From JAGVPT01 sp963772165 (GTDB taxonomy: Bacteria > Bacteroidota > Ignavibacteria > UBA10030 > UBA8401): DNA of 64,000 nucleotides. Below the pieces are notes generated by a model. The model was not told the DNA's origin, did no database searches, and saw only the letters and a program-made list of their open reading frames with translations. Location: the NCBI GenBank assembly GCA_963772165.1, contig CAVYWA010000011.1:1-64000 (forward strand). Reading direction: 5' to 3'. Below, in pieces: positions 62,951-64,000 of the stretch. The number at the start of each line of letters is the position of its first letter. Within the stretch, counting starts at the first letter, position 1. The position numbers and the translations under genes were made by a program.

Positions 62951-64000
62951 TCACCGGGCGGGCGAAATAATTGCGATGAACTGCGTTATATCGTCGGAAC
63001 TCAAATAAATATTTCCGCGCAGGTCCGTTGCCACGCCAACGGGGCGTCCCCAGACAGTTTTTTGAGATGTCGAGCCGGCCGGTTGAAATCCCGTAACAAC
63101 GTCGGTAACATATTCCGCGGTTGTGTCCTGACTATTTTTAAATTTTAAAAATACGAGTTTGTATCCTGTCGGAATTGTTCGATTCCACGAGCCGCGGAAT
63201 ACGACAAACGCCCCGGTCCGAAGTTGCGGCGGGAAGGATGGATTAGAAAATTGGATCGCCATCGGCGCCGAGTGTGCCTGGACAAGTGCTGCCGGTTGTT
63301 TCATCGACCGTACGCGCATACTGTCAAGCCCCGTTAATGGCAACAGCGCGCGGTATTCGTCGTGGGCGTTGAAGTCGAAATAAATGCCGTGTGCATAGGC
63401 GAATGGGTGGCCGTAGAATCCTCCGTCGCGCACGATGTCGATCCACTCCGGGGGAATGTCGTTTCCTTCCCAGTCGCTTCCATTATTCGTAGCCCACAAT
63501 CGCCCGTTGTGCATCGTCATGCCTACCGCGTTGCGTATCCCTGAAGCGAACGTGCGTCGCCCTGTGCCGTCATCGTTATACTCTTCAATAATTGCCCGAA
63601 AATCTTCGCGGCACACATTGCAGGATGAGCCGACGGAGAGATACATTTTTTTTCGAACGGGGTCGAACACAATCGTGCGTGTATCGTGTCCTCCTACAGG
63701 CTGGCGGGCTCCCTTCCCGATTTCATCGATAAAAACTTTTTTTGTTTCATAAATGCCGTCGCCGTTTTCGTCGGTGCACTTCATGATTCGCTGCTCCTCG
63801 GCTACGTACATCGCCCCCTGGTAAAATTTCAGATCGTGCGATTTATGAAATCCTGAAGCGGCAACAATCCCGGTGTCTGCAACTCCATCATGGTTACGAT
63901 CCGGCATTGCGATGATCTCGCCGCTGTTCTTGTTTGCGACATATAACACGCTGTCCGGACCCCAGGCGAAAAAGCGCGCTTTGCTTAAGCCTCCCGCATA
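62951..64000 (-). CDS. sorbosone/PQQ-glucose-dehydrogenase-like beta-propeller, 5' end outside window
   Basis: At least 350 codons; the frame is open to the window edge (GLSKARFFAWGPDSVLYVA before GTG 63949), so the true start is outside. Six-bladed beta-propeller of the soluble glucose dehydrogenase / L-sorbosone dehydrogenase type: GVADTGIVAASGFHKSHDL, the catalytic-type His in VGGHDTRTIVFDP, SGIRNAVGMTMHNGRLW near the middle and VVFRGSWNRTIPTGYK near the end. A CxxC (SCNVC) lies in one loop. PQQ-dependent sugar oxidation is the family activity; no PQQ genes are in the window, so this is family inference. Confidence 0.85.
   Translation of the reverse strand, partial: YAGGLSKARFFAWGPDSVLYVANKNSGEIIAMPDRNHDGVADTGIVAASGFHKSHDLKFYQGAMYVAEEQRIMKCTDENGDGIYETKKVFIDEIGKGARQPVGGHDTRTIVFDPVRKKMYLSVGSSCNVCREDFRAIIEEYNDDGTGRRTFASGIRNAVGMTMHNGRLWATNNGSDWEGNDIPPEWIDIVRDGGFYGHPFAYAHGIYFDFNAHDEYRALLPLTGLDSMRVRSMKQPAALVQAHSAPMAIQFSNPSFPPQLRTGAFVVFRGSWNRTIPTGYKLVFLKFKNSQDTTAEYVTDVVTGFQPAGSTSQKTVWGRPVGVATDLRGNIYLSSDDITQFIAIISPAR

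Overview
The window is about 64 kb of chromosomal DNA from a Gram-negative bacterium. Outer-membrane-type beta-barrels, lipoproteins with clear lipoboxes, KdsB (KDO activation), heptosyltransferase-like and O-chain-type glycosyltransferases, and an M16/SbsA-like secreted repertoire point to the Bacteroidota / Chlorobiota-Ignavibacteriota side of the FCB group. That placement is inference; no rRNA gene is present to prove it. The window starts inside an ABC-transporter ATPase gene and ends inside a sugar/sorbosone dehydrogenase-like gene.

Layout. 1-3.4 kb: MacB-type exporter (ATPase and permease), then an ECF sigma factor, a one-TM anti-sigma-like protein and a CpxP/Spy-like envelope sensor. 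3.4-12.2 kb: a lipoprotein, a large M16 protease, tRNA-Glu and tRNA-His, a PAP2 enzyme, RsmA, a secreted DUF3108-like protein and a second ECF sigma/anti-sigma pair. 12.5-16.5 kb: a frameshifted LuxR response regulator, a frameshifted Ig-like lipoprotein, a beta-barrel and an acyl-CoA/ACP synthetase. 16.8-21.2 kb: a surface-glycan operon (GT2, GT9, GT4, methyltransferase). 21.2-28.3 kb: an accessory island with a RadC N-terminal-only protein, a large type IIG restriction-modification gene with a broken 3' part, an IS256/IS1249-like insertion sequence, a Panacea toxin-antitoxin pair and an ORF6N protein. 28.3-38.3 kb: housekeeping genes (M48 protease, PlsC, GatC, KdsB, PyrG, an epimerase, a large barrel, an RsbW-like kinase, Mdh, L27, L21). 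38.4-44.7 kb: a second island with a type III restriction-modification system led by an Xre regulator. 44.7-64 kb: an AspT-type transporter, a di-cytochrome c operon, dGTPase with an uncharacterised partner, AmtB, a DUF2723 membrane protein, GlnE, an EthD/crotonase operon, a barrel, a large Ig-like lipoprotein and the partial dehydrogenase.

Two things cut across genes. First, several 140-160 bp palindromic MITE-like elements sit between genes. They share TA-flanked ends beginning GTG, yet carry different well-known types of inner palindrome. They, or half copies of them, lie at or near the borders of the accessory islands. Second, at least five genes carry reading-frame breaks. Three of these breaks fall at a run of exactly seven A (or T) where six would restore the frame. 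This may be consensus-sequence error, gene decay or slippage; the sequence alone cannot decide.

All calls come from reading the sequence and translations by eye. No database search, structure prediction or alignment was run.
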